Positions 16,324 to 27,311 are shown, numbered from the stretch's first letter. The stretch: 64,000 nucleotides of DNA from Pseudomonadota bacterium (GCA_018261615.1 JAGTSE010000001.1:1-64000), one strand, 5' to 3'. Notes: generated from the letters alone by a model not told the origin. Translations and numbers: made by a program.

Positions 16324-17193
16324 ATGAAACTCGCAAGCTTTGTCCATCAGGGGATCCGGAGTTACGGCATCGTCAAGGCTGATGGCGTAATCAATCTGGG
16401 GCAGCATCTGGGTGACCGTTACGGTGATTTGAAATCACTGCTCGCTGCCAACGCGCTGAATGAAGCGCAACAACTGGACGGTGAAACGGCGGATATCCGC
16501 TTCGACGACCTGCAATTTCTGCCGGTCATTGATAACCCGGCCAAAATTCTCTGCGTCGGCATGAACTACGCCGAAAAGCGCAAAGAATTCGATCAGCATA
16601 ACCCAGCGCCAACGCTTTTCGTTCGCTTTGCGGATTCGCAGACCGGCCATAATGCGCCGGTACTGAAGCCGCGTCACTCCAGTGAGTTCGACTACGAAGG
16701 CGAGCTGGCCGTGATCATCGGGAAAGGGGGAGAAAATATCTCCCGTGAGGCGGCGTTAAGCCACGTTGCAGGCTATAGCTGCTACATGGATGGTTCGGCG
16801 CGCGACTGGCAGCACACCTGGTTTACCGCCGGGAAAAACTGGCGGCAAACCGGCGCTTTCGGCCCATGGATGACGACGGCGGATGAGATCCCTGATCCGC
16901 ATCAACTGGCGATCCGCACCTGGTTGAATGGCCGCATGGTGCAGGATGATAACACCGCCAGCATGATCCATAAGGTGGCAGAACTTATCGAGTACATCAG
17001 TACCTTCACCAGCCTGACGCCGGGCGATGTCATCATCACCGGCTCGCCGGGCGGCGTCGGCAAAAAACGCAACCCGCCATTGTTTATGAAGGCGGGCGAT
17101 CGCATCGAAGTGGAGATCGAGAATATCGGTCACCTCAGTAATGTGATTATTGATGCGCCAGAGCCAGCCCATTCGCTGACGGCGGCACACTAA
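16324..17193 (+). CDS. Fumarylacetoacetate hydrolase (FAH)-family protein in the citrate operon
   Basis: The protein has 289 residues. The FAH fold is clear, with KILCVGMNYAEKRKEF and metal-binding acidic residues in SSEFDYEGELAVIIG. The C-terminal block is TPGDVIITGSPGGVG. It starts 22 bp after the carrier gene, behind a CAGGA site, and 17 bp before citC, so it is in the operon. FAH-fold enzymes include acylpyruvate hydrolases, oxaloacetate decarboxylases and oxaloacetate tautomerases. Citrate lyase makes oxaloacetate and no oad genes are present here, so an oxaloacetate-directed role is an attractive inference. Malonate-type or dicarbonyl substrates are alternatives. Confidence 0.85.
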   Translation: MKLASFVHQGIRSYGIVKADGVINLGQHLGDRYGDLKSLLAANALNEAQQLDGETADIRFDDLQFLPVIDNPAKILCVGMNYAEKRKEFDQHNPAPTLFVRFADSQTGHNAPVLKPRHSSEFDYEGELAVIIGKGGENISREAALSHVAGYSCYMDGSARDWQHTWFTAGKNWRQTGAFGPWMTTADEIPDPHQLAIRTWLNGRMVQDDNTASMIHKVAELIEYISTFTSLTPGDVIITGSPGGVGKKRNPPLFMKAGDRIEVEIENIGHLSNVIIDAPEPAHSLTAAH

Positions 17194-17210
17194 GGACGAA
17201 AGGCAATACC

Positions 17211-18236
17211 ATGCAGGCACGACCTTCCATCGACTTTCGCGTGGCGGAAGTCAACGGCAATACTCAACGGCTGGCCTCGATCCGCACGTTGCTCGCAGAC
17301 AGCGGATTAGGTATGGACAGTGACATCACCACCTTCGTTGAAGCCTGGTCGGGAAACCGGCTGGTGGGTTGTGCGGGCCTGGCCGCCAACGTCATCAAAT
17401 GTGTTGCAGTGGATGAAGAGTTGCGCGGCGAAAATCTCAGCGCGCGCCTGCTGGCGGAGGTTTCCCATTTGGCGCTGGCGCGGGGGCATTTTCATCTGTT
17501 CCTCTGCACGCGCCCCTGCAACCTGGAACGTTTCCGCCACAGTGGCTTCTGGCCGGTGGCGCAAAGCGGCAACAATGCGGTGCTGATGGAGAATACCCCG
17601 TCGGGGATCCAGCGTTACTGCCGCACGTTGCAGGTCGATCGCATGCCGGGCAAACGCACCGGCGCGATTGTGATGAATGCCAATCCCTTTACGCTGGGGC
17701 ACCGCCATCTGGTGGAGCAGGCAGCACGCGCCTGCGACTGGCTGCACCTGTTCGTGGTGCGCGAAGACGCGTCGTTCTTCCCCTTTGCCGCGCGGCTGAA
17801 AATGGTGAAATCGGGTGTGGCACATCTGCCGAATGTCATCATTCACGAAGGTTCTCAGTACATTATTTCCCGCGCCACTTTCCCGGCTTATTTCCTGAAA
17901 GAGACCGGCAAAGTACAGCAGGCGTGGAGCGACATCGACCTGCTGATTTTCCGCAACTACATTGCACCAGCGCTGGGTATCACCCACCGCTTTATCGGTA
18001 GCGAACCCTTTTGCGACATCACCCGCCAGTACAACCAGACCATGCATCAACTGCTGGCGGGGGCGGTGGAGGTGGTGGAGATCCCGCGCATTAAAGCTAA
18101 AGCGACCGGCAATGCCATCTCCGCGTCTGAAGTGCGCCGTTTACTACAAACACACCAGTTTTCCCGTATTCGGGAAATTGTACCGGATACCACTTTCGCG
18201 CATCTCGAATCCCACTACAGCGCGGAAGCTGTTTAA
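17211..18236 (+). CDS. citC: [Citrate (pro-3S)-lyase] ligase
   Basis: The protein has 341 residues. An N-terminal acetyltransferase-like region (residues 1-130) is followed by a nucleotidyltransferase domain with the TLGH motif in MNANPFTLGHRHLVE and the SASEVR motif near the C-terminus. It acetylates the prosthetic group of citrate lyase using acetate and ATP, which activates the enzyme. It precedes citD by 17 bp. Confidence 0.95.
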   Translation: MQARPSIDFRVAEVNGNTQRLASIRTLLADSGLGMDSDITTFVEAWSGNRLVGCAGLAANVIKCVAVDEELRGENLSARLLAEVSHLALARGHFHLFLCTRPCNLERFRHSGFWPVAQSGNNAVLMENTPSGIQRYCRTLQVDRMPGKRTGAIVMNANPFTLGHRHLVEQAARACDWLHLFVVREDASFFPFAARLKMVKSGVAHLPNVIIHEGSQYIISRATFPAYFLKETGKVQQAWSDIDLLIFRNYIAPALGITHRFIGSEPFCDITRQYNQTMHQLLAGAVEVVEIPRIKAKATGNAISASEVRRLLQTHQFSRIREIVPDTTFAHLESHYSAEAV

Positions 18237-18253
18237 AAATCAGGAATCTAAAT

Positions 18254-18547
18254 ATGAAAATTGTGAGGGAGGCGCTGGCCGGAACCATGGAATCCAGCGA
18301 CCTGATGGTGAAAATAGCCCCCGCCGAAGGCGAACTGGAAGTCGTTGTTCACAGCGAGGTTATCAAGCAGTTTGGCGATCAGATCCGCAAGGTGGTGAAC
18401 GACACGCTGCGGGCAATGGCGGTTCACCAGGGCTTGATCATCATTGAAGACAAAGGCGCGCTGGACTGTGTTATCCGCGCACGTTTACAGAGCGCAATAC
18501 TGCGCGCATCGGAAGGAACAGAGATCGACTGGGGGAAACTGCTGTGA
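18254..18547 (+). CDS. citD: Citrate lyase acyl carrier protein (gamma subunit)
   Basis: The 97-residue protein begins [20 protein letters not shown]. Ser14 is the expected attachment site of the phosphoribosyl-dephospho-CoA prosthetic group. It carries the acetyl and citryl thioesters between the alpha and beta subunits. Its stop overlaps the GTG start of citE by 4 nt. Confidence 0.96.
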   Translation: MKIVREALAGTMESSDLMVKIAPAEGELEVVVHSEVIKQFGDQIRKVVNDTLRAMAVHQGLIIIEDKGALDCVIRARLQSAILRASEGTEIDWGKLL

Positions 18548-19419
18548 AAAAACTCCGTCGTAGCATGCTGTTTTTGCCAGGCGCTAACGCTGCCATGCTC
18601 TCCACCGCGTTTATCTATCGTCCGGATTCGATCATGTTTGATCTGGAAGATGCCGTCTCCCTGCGTGAAAAAGACACCGCGCGTCTGCTGGTATTTCATG
18701 CCCTGCAACACCCGATGTACCAGGATATCGAAACCGTGGTGCGTATCAACCCGCTGAACACGCCGTTTGGCCTGCCGGATCTGGAAGCGGTCGTTCGTGC
18801 CGGCGTGGATGTGGTGCGCTTACCGAAAACGGATACCCCGGAAGATATCTACGAGCTGGAACGTCATCTCGAACGTATCGAGTTGGCCTGCGGACGTGAA
18901 GTGGGATCGACCCGCGTGATGGCAGCCATCGAATCCGCGATCGGCGTTATTAATGCCGTAGCGATTGCCCGCAGCTCTCAGCGTCTGATCGGTATTGCAC
19001 TGGCCGCTTTCGACTATGTGATGGATATGCAGACCGAACGCGGCGACGGCACCGAGCTGTTTTATGCCCGTTGCGCTGTGTTGCACGCCGCACGCGCCGC
19101 CGGTATCGATGCTTTTGATGTGGTGTGGTCAGACGTTAACGACGAAGCCGGATTCCTGCGCGAAGTCGGGTTGATCCGCAAAATGGGCTTCAACGGTAAG
19201 TCGCTGATTAACCCGCGGCAAATCGATCTGCTGCATAATGCTTATGCGCCAACACAGGAGGAGGTTGACCACGCGCAACGGGTTATTGAAGCGGCGGAAG
19301 AGGGTGAACGCAACGGGCTTGGCGTCGTTTCGCTGAACGGCAAAATGATCGACGCCCCGATTATTAATCACGCGCAGATGGTGCTGGAACGTGCGGCCGC
19401 GTCCGGCGTGCGTCGGTAA
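18544..19419 (+). CDS. citE: Citrate lyase beta subunit (citryl-ACP oxaloacetate-lyase)
   Basis: The protein has 291 residues and belongs to the HpcH/HpaI aldolase family: [15 protein letters not shown] at the start, the metal site [13 protein letters not shown], and [13 protein letters not shown]. It cleaves citryl-ACP to oxaloacetate and acetyl-ACP. The GTG start overlaps citD as GTGA, indicating coupled translation. citF begins 10 bp downstream. Confidence 0.96.
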   Translation: MKKLRRSMLFLPGANAAMLSTAFIYRPDSIMFDLEDAVSLREKDTARLLVFHALQHPMYQDIETVVRINPLNTPFGLPDLEAVVRAGVDVVRLPKTDTPEDIYELERHLERIELACGREVGSTRVMAAIESAIGVINAVAIARSSQRLIGIALAAFDYVMDMQTERGDGTELFYARCAVLHAARAAGIDAFDVVWSDVNDEAGFLREVGLIRKMGFNGKSLINPRQIDLLHNAYAPTQEEVDHAQRVIEAAEEGERNGLGVVSLNGKMIDAPIINHAQMVLERAAASGVRR

Positions 19420-19429
19420 GGACAGAATA

Positions 19430-20956
19430 ATGAATCAGACAGAGCTTCTTCACGTTAATTTTCCCCATCTGCGTGAGTTAAAACCCTTCGACAGCGCTCA
19501 TGCGGCCACGCCGTGGCTGGCGGACGATAACAGCAAACACACGCGCAAACTTTGCGCCACGCTGGAAGACGCCATCGCCCGTAGCGGCCTGAAAGACGGG
19601 ATGACCATCTCGTTCCACCACGCTTTCCGCGAAGGTGACCGGGTGATTAACCATGTTGTCGCTACACTGGCGCGTCTGGGGTTCAAAAATCTGACGTTGG
19701 CTTCCAGTTCGCTGATGACCTGCAACGATGCGCTGATCGAACACATTGAGAGTGGCGTGATTACCCGCATTTATACCTCCGGCATGCGCGGTAAGCTGGC
19801 GGATGCCATCTCTCACGGTCTGATGGCGGAACCGGTACAGATTCACTCCCACGGCGGGCGCGTCAAACTGTTGCAGGATGGCGAACTGAAGATTGACGTC
19901 GCCTTTCTTGGCGTACCCTGCAGCGATGAGTTCGGCAACGCCAACGGCACACAGGGTAAATCCTGCTGCGGTTCGCTGGGCTACGCGATGGTGGATGCGC
20001 AGTTCGCCCGCAAAGTGGTGCTGCTGACGGAAGCGCTGGTGCCGTTCCCGAATATGCCCGCCAGCATTGGTCAGGAGCAGGTGGATCTGATTGTGCAGGT
20101 GGAGAGTGTGGGCAATCCGGCAAAAATCAGCGTCGGCGCTGCGCGTGTTACCAGTAATCCGCGTGAACTGATGATCGCACGCTATGCGGCGGATGTGATC
20201 GAGCACTCCGGCTATTTCAGGGATGGTTTTTCCATGCAGACCGGCTCTGGCGCAGCGTCGACGGCGGCGACCCGCTTTATGGAAGAGAAAATGGAACGCC
20301 TCGGGGTGAAGGCCAGTTTCGCGCTCGGCGGCATCACTGGCGGGCTGGTGAGTCTGCATGAGAAAGGGCTAATCGGCAAACTGCTGGATACGCAGTGTTT
20401 TGACGGCGAAGCTGCGGCATCGCTGCACCGTAACCCGAACCACGTTGAGATCTCAACTGACGTCTATGCCAACCCCGGCGGCAAAGCTGCCTGCTGCGAC
20501 CAACTGGATGTGGTGATCCTCAGTGCGCTTGAGATCGACACAGAGTTTAACGTCAATGTTATTACCGGTTCAGACGGCGTGATGCGCGGCGCATCCGGTG
20601 GTCACTGCGATGTGGCGGCTGCGGCAAACCTGACTATTGTCGTGGCACCGTTACTGCGTAGCCGTATTCCGACGGTTGTGAAACGCGTGACCACGCTGCT
20701 GACACCGGGGGAAAGCATCGATGTGCTGGTGACTGACCACGGGATTGCGGTGAATCCGGCGCGCCCGGAGATCCGCGAACGCCTGCTGGCGGCGGGGCTG
20801 AAAATTGTTGATATCGAAACATTGTATCAACGCGCCATCTCGCTTACCGGTGAACCGAAACCGATCGCCTTTACTGACCGTATTGTCGGGGTGATCCGCT
20901 ACCGTGATGGCACCGTCATTGACGTTGTCCGTCAGGTTAAAGAGGAAAATGTATGA
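19430..20956 (+). CDS. citF: Citrate lyase alpha subunit (citrate:acetyl-ACP transferase)
   Basis: The protein has 508 residues, of the CoA-transferase-like CitF family (GMTISFHHAFREGDRVINHV, SFALGGITGGLVSLHEKGL, and the C-terminal VTDHGIAVNPARPEIRERL). It exchanges acetyl for citryl on the carrier protein. ATG at 19430 (MNQTELLHVNFP) is the family start; the frame is open 39 bases further upstream. It overlaps citX by ATGA. Confidence 0.96.
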   Translation: MNQTELLHVNFPHLRELKPFDSAHAATPWLADDNSKHTRKLCATLEDAIARSGLKDGMTISFHHAFREGDRVINHVVATLARLGFKNLTLASSSLMTCNDALIEHIESGVITRIYTSGMRGKLADAISHGLMAEPVQIHSHGGRVKLLQDGELKIDVAFLGVPCSDEFGNANGTQGKSCCGSLGYAMVDAQFARKVVLLTEALVPFPNMPASIGQEQVDLIVQVESVGNPAKISVGAARVTSNPRELMIARYAADVIEHSGYFRDGFSMQTGSGAASTAATRFMEEKMERLGVKASFALGGITGGLVSLHEKGLIGKLLDTQCFDGEAAASLHRNPNHVEISTDVYANPGGKAACCDQLDVVILSALEIDTEFNVNVITGSDGVMRGASGGHCDVAAAANLTIVVAPLLRSRIPTVVKRVTTLLTPGESIDVLVTDHGIAVNPARPEIRERLLAAGLKIVDIETLYQRAISLTGEPKPIAFTDRIVGVIRYRDGTVIDVVRQVKEENV

Positions 20957-21492
20957 CGACACTGACGCCCATAAGATCGGGCGTCAGCCTTGAAGCGCTG
21001 CTGGCGGCGAAAGACAGCCGTGCAGCGCGTCAGGCTGACTGGCTCGCTCACTATCAACAACCGGTCATTTCACTGACGCTGGTGACGCCCGGCGCGGTAA
21101 AAGACAGCATTCGCTATCGCAATACCATGGGGGTGGCGTTACAGACCTGCGACCAACTGCTGTGGCAGAACCGCTGGCAGGTGCTGGACCGGCAGGTGCT
21201 GTGGCTACCGACCGGCGCAGAAGCCCTGTGGTGTGTTGCGCACCCGGCGGTGGAAATCAAGGCGCAGTGCGTTGAGATGGAACAGACGCACCCACTGGGT
21301 CGTCTGTGGGACTTTGACGTGTTGTGCCCGCAGGCGGGGCAGGTCGGACGGCATTCACTGGATCTGAATACCCGCCGTTGCCTGGTATGCGATGAGCCGG
21401 CGCACGGCTGTGCGCGTTCGCGTCGCCACCCGGTTGATGAAGTGGTTGCCCGCGTGGAGAAACTGATTGATGGCTGGTTTGCTCGCGACTGA
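20953..21492 (+). CDS. citX: Apo-citrate lyase phosphoribosyl-dephospho-CoA transferase
   Basis: The protein has 179 residues. The CitX signature GRLWDFDVLCP is present, followed by RRCLVCDEPAHGCARSRRH. It attaches the prosthetic group made by CitG to Ser14 of CitD. It starts within the stop of citF and overlaps citG, so it is translationally linked to both. Confidence 0.95.
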   Translation: MTTLTPIRSGVSLEALLAAKDSRAARQADWLAHYQQPVISLTLVTPGAVKDSIRYRNTMGVALQTCDQLLWQNRWQVLDRQVLWLPTGAEALWCVAHPAVEIKAQCVEMEQTHPLGRLWDFDVLCPQAGQVGRHSLDLNTRRCLVCDEPAHGCARSRRHPVDEVVARVEKLIDGWFARD

Positions 21493-22300
21493 ATCCGCTG
21501 TTATCAGCGTACCGGCGCTGGCTGCCCGGGCGCTGCGCCTTGAACTGGATCTCACGCCGAAACCGGGGCTGGTAGACCGGGCGAATAACGGCTCGCACCA
21601 GGATATGGATCATGCGCTGTTCTTACGCAGTATTTCGGCCATCACGCCATGGTTTTCCATCTTTGAACAGGCCGGGCGTGAACATGCCCACAAGGCGGCA
21701 GGTGTCCAGTTGCGCCTGCTGCGACCGGCGGGTATCGCCTGCGAACAGGCGATGTTGGCAGCTACCGGCGGGGTGAATACGCACAAAGGCGGGGTTTTTT
21801 CGCTGGGTCTGCTCTGTTTTGCCGCCGGGAGATTGCAGGGACAGCGCCAGCCGCTGCAGGCTGAAACGTTGTGTCGACAGGTCAGTGAAATCTGTCGCGG
21901 GCTGGTGGCGCGTGAACTGGCATCCCGGCTGCAGGCTGTAACGGCAGGCGAAAAACAGTTTCTGGAGTATGGGCTTACCGGCGCTCGCGGCGAGGCCGAA
22001 CAGGGTTTTGCCACCGTGCGCCGAGCGGTGCTGCCGTACTGGCATCAGGAACAGGGCGAACGGCGCCTGCAGCATGCGTTATTGCGTCTGATGGCGACAA
22101 ACCCGGACAGCAATCTGGTGTCGCGCGGCGGTATTGCAGGGCTGCGCTACGTGCAGGATTATGCGGCAACGTTACTGGCGGTCGGATGGGATAACGATGC
22201 ATTGTCTGAAATGGACAGGGCGCTGATGGCACGGCGCTTAAGCCCCGGCGGCAGCGCCGATTTGCTGGCAGTCGCGTACGTGTTGGCGCAACTTCCATAA
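21470..22300 (+). CDS. citG: Triphosphoribosyl-dephospho-CoA synthase
   Basis: The protein has 276 residues with the family motifs LTPKPGLVDRANNGSHQDM, GVNTHKGGVFSLGLL, LTGARGEAEQG and LSPGGSADLLAV. It makes the citrate-lyase prosthetic-group precursor from dephospho-CoA and ATP. I chose ATG at 21470, inside the end of citX; a TTG one codon earlier is possible. Being separate from CitX is the Klebsiella/E. coli arrangement rather than the CitXG fusion seen elsewhere. It is the last gene of the operon. Confidence 0.95.
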   Translation: MAGLLATESAVISVPALAARALRLELDLTPKPGLVDRANNGSHQDMDHALFLRSISAITPWFSIFEQAGREHAHKAAGVQLRLLRPAGIACEQAMLAATGGVNTHKGGVFSLGLLCFAAGRLQGQRQPLQAETLCRQVSEICRGLVARELASRLQAVTAGEKQFLEYGLTGARGEAEQGFATVRRAVLPYWHQEQGERRLQHALLRLMATNPDSNLVSRGGIAGLRYVQDYAATLLAVGWDNDALSEMDRALMARRLSPGGSADLLAVAYVLAQLP

Positions 22301-22384
22301 TGTCATATCTGGTCTATGGATTTACCCGGACGGAACAGGCCTGGAACCTAATGGGATAGGCTCTCCGTGTATGGAAAAGGCATA

Positions 22385-22412
22385 AATAACCCGGCGCTCA
22401 GGCCGGGTTATT
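22385..22412. terminator. Bidirectional terminator between citG and nupG
   Basis: AATAACCCGGC pairs perfectly with GCCGGGTTATT across a 6-base loop, between two convergent genes. Confidence 0.75.
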
Positions 22413-22415
22413 GTC

Positions 22416-23669
22416 TTACGCTTTCTGCGCGACTGCCGCAGGTTCGCGCACATGTTTGTATTTAAACAATGTCACGAAGGCGAAGGCCAGCACCAGCGAA
22501 TAACTGGCAAAAATCAGCCATACAGTTTTCCAGTCGGTAACGCCTGCGGTGGTGTAGATCTCTACCACTTTGCCGCTGACCATACCGCCGAGGATACAGC
22601 CGAAGCCGTTGGTCATCATCAGCAGCATACCTTGCGCACTGGCGCGGATCGTCGGGTTAACCTCTTTCTCAACGAACACCGAACCGGAGATGTTGAAGAA
22701 GTCGAACGCACAGCCGTAGACAATCATCGACAGTACCAGCAGCACGGTGCCGAACGGTGTCGGGTCGCCATAGGCGAACAAACCAAAACGCAGCACCCAG
22801 GCGAAAATACTGATCATCATTACGTTCTTGATGCCGTAGCGGCTCATAAAAAACGGAATCGCGAGGATGAAGGCAGTCTCGGAAATCTGCGAAATAGACA
22901 TCATCACTGATGCATGAGTCACGATGAAGCTATTAGCAAACAGTGGGTTGGCATCGAAGCTGTGCAGGAAGGTATTGCCGAACATGTTAGTGATCTGCAA
23001 CTCTGCGCCCAGCATCATCGAGAAGATGAAGAAGATCGCCATGCGCTTGTTTTTAAACAGCGCGAAAGCGTTCAGGCCCAGCATTTCCACCCAGGTCTGT
23101 TTCTCGGTGCTTTTCGCAACCGGCATATACGGCAGCGTCAGAGAGTACAGGCTCAGTACCAGCGACAGCGCGGCACCGATATAGAGCTGCATATGGCTCA
23201 GTTCGAAGCCGGAGAAACTCACTACCCACATCGCCAGGATAAAGCCAATGGTGCCCCAGATGCGAATTGGCGGGAAATCGGTAACGATATCGTGCCCGGC
23301 GGATTTCAGGCGGAAGTAAGAGATGGTATTTACCAGGCTCAACGTTGGCATATAGGCCAGTGAGTTAAGTAGAATAATGGTAAACATCGCGCCCGGTGTG
23401 GTAACGCCTGCAGCAATAAACAGGGTGATCGCACCGACCAGGTGGCACAGCGCGTAGACCCATTTCGCACTCAGCCATTTGTCGGCAATGATACCGAGCA
23501 GCGGCGGCATCAGCAGCGAGGCAATGCCCAGCGAACTATACACCGCACCAATAGATGCACCATCAAATTTCAGCGTGACGAACATATACGAGCCAAGCGT
23601 CGTCAGCCAGCTTCCCCACAGGCAGAACTGCAGAAAGATAATGACTTTCAGCTGCAGCTTAAGATTCAT
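22416..23669 (-). CDS. nupG: Nucleoside:H+ symporter NupG
   Basis: The protein has 417 residues and twelve predicted membrane spans, close to E. coli NupG from MNLKLQLKVIIFLQFCLWGSWLTTLGS onwards. It imports purine and pyrimidine nucleosides with protons across the inner membrane. ATG at 23669 is the family start and has CTTTGTGAGGAAATTA-type purine-rich sequence upstream; the open frame runs on to 23714. A strong CRP site lies about 150 bp upstream. Confidence 0.96.
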   Translation of the reverse strand: MNLKLQLKVIIFLQFCLWGSWLTTLGSYMFVTLKFDGASIGAVYSSLGIASLLMPPLLGIIADKWLSAKWVYALCHLVGAITLFIAAGVTTPGAMFTIILLNSLAYMPTLSLVNTISYFRLKSAGHDIVTDFPPIRIWGTIGFILAMWVVSFSGFELSHMQLYIGAALSLVLSLYSLTLPYMPVAKSTEKQTWVEMLGLNAFALFKNKRMAIFFIFSMMLGAELQITNMFGNTFLHSFDANPLFANSFIVTHASVMMSISQISETAFILAIPFFMSRYGIKNVMMISIFAWVLRFGLFAYGDPTPFGTVLLVLSMIVYGCAFDFFNISGSVFVEKEVNPTIRASAQGMLLMMTNGFGCILGGMVSGKVVEIYTTAGVTDWKTVWLIFASYSLVLAFAFVTLFKYKHVREPAAVAQKA

Positions 23670-23814
23670 GTTAATTTCCTCACAAAGGAGACGGACAGAT
23701 GTTGGAATGGGCACAATTAATATTGTTATGTGTCAGGATTCTATCATCACCTGGGCGGCGAATTTGTTATGCCCGACATAAAAATGCAAACTTCCTCTGA
23801 TTGCATTTACATAT

Positions 23815-23830
23815 AGTGACGGATATCACA
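23815..23830. promoter_or_regulatory. CRP site upstream of nupG
   Basis: The minus strand reads TGTGATATCCGTCACT, close to TGTGA-N6-TCACA. E. coli nupG is CRP-activated and repressed by CytR and DeoR; I did not find a clear DeoR palindrome. Confidence 0.6.
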
Positions 23831-23907
23831 CTTTAGCGCAACCGTTTGCATCTTCCAGAAGAAGACCTTATGCCTCTTACGCGCAAACGCACGAAAGAGG
23901 CACGGGA

Positions 23908-24990
23908 TCAGTTGCGACGCCAGGTCTTCTGCGCCGAATTGACTTTATAGAGGTAACGACGGGATTCCGCCGACGGATGGCGGGTGGCCAGGGTCTGGTA
24001 AACATCACCTGGCGTCATCGTATTGATGATATTGGCAGCCTGCATTTTATCGCTGGAAAAGACGCGAAGTACGCTACCCGCGCCGCCGTTATAGGCGGTG
24101 ATCACTGCATAACGCCGGGACGTCGGGTTATTGATACCGGAGAGATAAACATTATTCAGCATCGCCAGATACGCGGTGCCGATATCAATATTGCTCTGCG
24201 GATCGAACAGATAGCTGCGATCCGGCGTACCGGATCTACCCTGCGCGCGGAAGACATCTTTTCCGGCGCTGTGCTGTACCACCTGCATCAGACCCAATGC
24301 GTCGGAGCGGCTAACCGCGTACGGATTAAATGACGACTCAGTCTGCATAATCGCCAGAATCAGCGACTCATCGACGCCATATTTCCGCGAGGCCTGGCGC
24401 ACCATACCGATATATTTATGCGCACGTTTGTCCAGATGGTTCGGCACCAGATTGAGCGTTACGCTATAGATAACGCGTAAGCCGTTGCTGCGGTTTTTCA
24501 ACCGGGTTTGCAGCAGGTAATCCGCAAAGCGCGCCGCGCGCCACTGCCAGCGGATCGCTTCACCGTTGTTATCCAGAACTTGGCCATAAAGGAAAGGTTC
24601 TTTGGAGATCGGGATATCATCGGTATCAGAATAGAGGTCAATAGATCCCGGATCGTCACCCATCATCAGGGTTTTGATAATCGCCTGACGCAGATGTGCA
24701 GCCGGATCGGTGCCGGAAATCGTTTCGATGGTGATGGTACCCTCATCAAAGTTGATGTGGCTGCGAGTCTGGTACTGGTCGGTATATTTGACGTAGTCCT
24801 TCGGCCCGGCGATCAGGACTTCGTTAAATCCCCAAAGATTCTCAATGTTGTGGGCGAACTGCCCCATCAAAATATCAAAACCGTTAGTGTCTTTAATCCA
24901 GGCTTCGTTATAGGCTTCGCCCGATTTGTTAGAGCTGGAACAAGAAATCAGTAACGGCGCGATCATCACTAGCGCTAAAAATTTTTTCAT
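23908..24990 (-). CDS. mltC: Membrane-bound lytic murein transglycosylase C
   Basis: The protein has 360 residues. The lipoprotein signal [17 protein letters not shown] places the lipidated Cys at residue 17. The C-terminal SLT domain contains [17 protein letters not shown] with the catalytic Glu, GLMQVV, and [10 protein letters not shown]. It cleaves peptidoglycan to 1,6-anhydromuropeptides from the outer-membrane inner face. It follows yggX in the mutY-yggX-mltC series. Confidence 0.96.
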   Translation of the reverse strand: MKKFLALVMIAPLLISCSSSNKSGEAYNEAWIKDTNGFDILMGQFAHNIENLWGFNEVLIAGPKDYVKYTDQYQTRSHINFDEGTITIETISGTDPAAHLRQAIIKTLMMGDDPGSIDLYSDTDDIPISKEPFLYGQVLDNNGEAIRWQWRAARFADYLLQTRLKNRSNGLRVIYSVTLNLVPNHLDKRAHKYIGMVRQASRKYGVDESLILAIMQTESSFNPYAVSRSDALGLMQVVQHSAGKDVFRAQGRSGTPDRSYLFDPQSNIDIGTAYLAMLNNVYLSGINNPTSRRYAVITAYNGGAGSVLRVFSSDKMQAANIINTMTPGDVYQTLATRHPSAESRRYLYKVNSAQKTWRRN

Positions 24991-25095
24991 CATTCCGGAT
25001 GCAGTTGTGTTTGGGGGAATCGCGCCTGTGACGCCCAGGCGCTGGCAATATCTTCCCGTTTCGCGACATTGCCAGCCGTGCAGATGTTCAGCCGC

Positions 25096-25383
<288 letters not shown>

Positions 25384-25399
25384 CTACTTGCGCGACGCG

Positions 25400-26449
25400 C
25401 TACTCCGCTTCGGCGCGTAATTGCTGTATCAGGCGTTCCACTGGAGCCGCCAGACCGACGGATGGCGGTTGCGCCAAGTTATACCAGAGACCCGCGCCAT
25501 CATCCATGCAGGATGAGAACGAGGACACGCCAAGCCACATAGGCACAATATCCAGATGGAAATGGCTAAAGGTATGGCGGAACGCCACAAGCTGGCTGAG
25601 ATTATCGGTGCTAATGTTCCTCTGCGCCAGCCAGTCGTGCAGCTCCGCTTCATCGCTGAACTGTGGGAAACAGAACAAACCGCCCCACAGCCCGCTAGGC
25701 GGGCGCTGCTCGAGATAAACCTCGCCTTCATGCTGCATCAGCAGGAAATAGCCGGTGCGTTCAGGCAGCGTCTGTTTGGGTTTTTTACCGGGATATTGTG
25801 CCCACGACTGTGCCGCTTTTGCTGCGCAGACGGTTTGCAACGGGCACAATTCGCACTTCGGTCTGGAACGGGTGCAGACGGTAGCACCAAGATCCATCAT
25901 CGCCTGGTTAAAGCGCTCCACCCCTTTCGCCGGTGTGACTTCACTGCTTATATCCCACAGCCGCTTTTCCACCTCTTTTTTACCCGGCCAGCCCGCAACG
26001 GCGTAGCAGCGTGCCAGCACGCGTTTAACGTTACCGTCAAGGATGGGAAAATGTTTACCCAGCGACAGAGATAGGATCGCGCCTGCGGTGGAGCGGCCAA
26101 CGCCAGGAAGCGCAGCCACTTCATCAAAGGTTTCCGGGAAATGACCACCGTGCAGGTTCGCCACCTGCTGCGCAGCTTTATGCAGATTGCGGGCACGGGC
26201 GTAGTAGCCCAGCCCGGTCCACAGATGCAGCACTTCATCCAGCGGAGCGTTCGCCAGATCGGCCACCGTCGGGAAATGGGCCATAAAACGCTGGAAATAA
26301 GGAATCACGGTTGCAACCTGCGTCTGTTGCAACATCACTTCCGACAGCCATACTTTGTAAGGCGTTTTTTCAATTTGCCAGGGCAGGGTTTTTCGCCCGT
26401 ATTTATCGTACCAGTCCAGAACCTGGGCTGAAAATTGAGACGCTTGCAT
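25400..26449 (-). CDS. mutY: Adenine DNA glycosylase MutY
   Basis: The protein has 349 residues. The helix-hairpin-helix and catalytic Asp are in [18 protein letters not shown] and [14 protein letters not shown]. The [4Fe-4S] cysteines are [19 protein letters not shown]-terminal NUDIX-like domain recognises 8-oxoG. It removes adenine mispaired with 8-oxoguanine. Start ATG at 26449 ([11 protein letters not shown]) follows the family. It is divergent from trmB. Confidence 0.97.
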   Translation of the reverse strand: MQASQFSAQVLDWYDKYGRKTLPWQIEKTPYKVWLSEVMLQQTQVATVIPYFQRFMAHFPTVADLANAPLDEVLHLWTGLGYYARARNLHKAAQQVANLHGGHFPETFDEVAALPGVGRSTAGAILSLSLGKHFPILDGNVKRVLARCYAVAGWPGKKEVEKRLWDISSEVTPAKGVERFNQAMMDLGATVCTRSRPKCELCPLQTVCAAKAAQSWAQYPGKKPKQTLPERTGYFLLMQHEGEVYLEQRPPSGLWGGLFCFPQFSDEAELHDWLAQRNISTDNLSQLVAFRHTFSHFHLDIVPMWLGVSSFSSCMDDGAGLWYNLAQPPSVGLAAPVERLIQQLRAEAE

Positions 26450-26591
26450 GGTCACCAGAATCGCGTTGTCAGGGGCAAAGATTGCAGCACAGAGGCGTTG
26501 GCCTGTAAACCGGAACTTTCCGGTGCTTGCATCATGCGATTAACTTTGGATAATGCCCGTTTCCTGAACACTCTCACGAGCAGATCACTTT

Positions 26592-27311
26592 ATGAATAAC
26601 GACGTCATTTCACCGGAATTTGATGAAAATGGCCGTCCATTGCGCCGGATCCGTAGCTTTGTCCGTCGCCAGGGCCGCCTGACCAAAGGGCAGCAGCACG
26701 CGCTAGAAAATTACTGGCCGGTGATGGGCGTTGAGTTCAGCGAACAGCCGCTGGATCTCGTCGCGCTGTTTGGCCGCTCGGCGCCGGTTACGCTGGAAAT
26801 TGGCTTCGGTATGGGTGCTTCGTTGGTGGAGATGGCGAAAATGCGTCCGGAGCAGAACTTCCTCGGTATCGAAGTTCACTCGCCGGGCGTCGGCGCTTGC
26901 CTCTCTTCTGCGCATGAAGAGGGCGTTGAGAACCTGCGCGTGATGTGCCACGACGCGGTCGAAGTGCTGCATAAAATGATTCCTGACAATTCTTTAAATA
27001 TGGTGCAGCTGTTTTTTCCTGACCCGTGGCATAAAGCACGTCATAATAAACGCCGCATCGTTCAGGTACCGTTTGCTGAACTGGTGAAAAGCAAGCTCAA
27101 GCTGGGCGGCGTGTTCCATATGGCGACTGACTGGGAAGCCTATGCGCAACATATGCTTGAAGTGATGTCCTCTATTGACGGTTATAAAAACCTGTCGGCG
27201 ACGAATGACTTTGTGCCGCGTCCGGATTCGCGTCCAGTGACTAAATTTGAACAGCGTGGCCACCGTCTTGGTCACGGCGTATGGGACTTAATGTTCGAGA
27301 GGGTGAAATAA
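26592..27311 (+). CDS. trmB: tRNA (guanine-N7)-methyltransferase
   Basis: The protein has 239 residues with the SAM site [27 protein letters not shown] and the catalytic region [18 protein letters not shown]. It methylates G46 of tRNA. Its stop overlaps the yggL start by one base (TAATG), so the two are coupled. Confidence 0.97.
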   Translation: MNNDVISPEFDENGRPLRRIRSFVRRQGRLTKGQQHALENYWPVMGVEFSEQPLDLVALFGRSAPVTLEIGFGMGASLVEMAKMRPEQNFLGIEVHSPGVGACLSSAHEEGVENLRVMCHDAVEVLHKMIPDNSLNMVQLFFPDPWHKARHNKRRIVQVPFAELVKSKLKLGGVFHMATDWEAYAQHMLEVMSSIDGYKNLSATNDFVPRPDSRPVTKFEQRGHRLGHGVWDLMFERVK

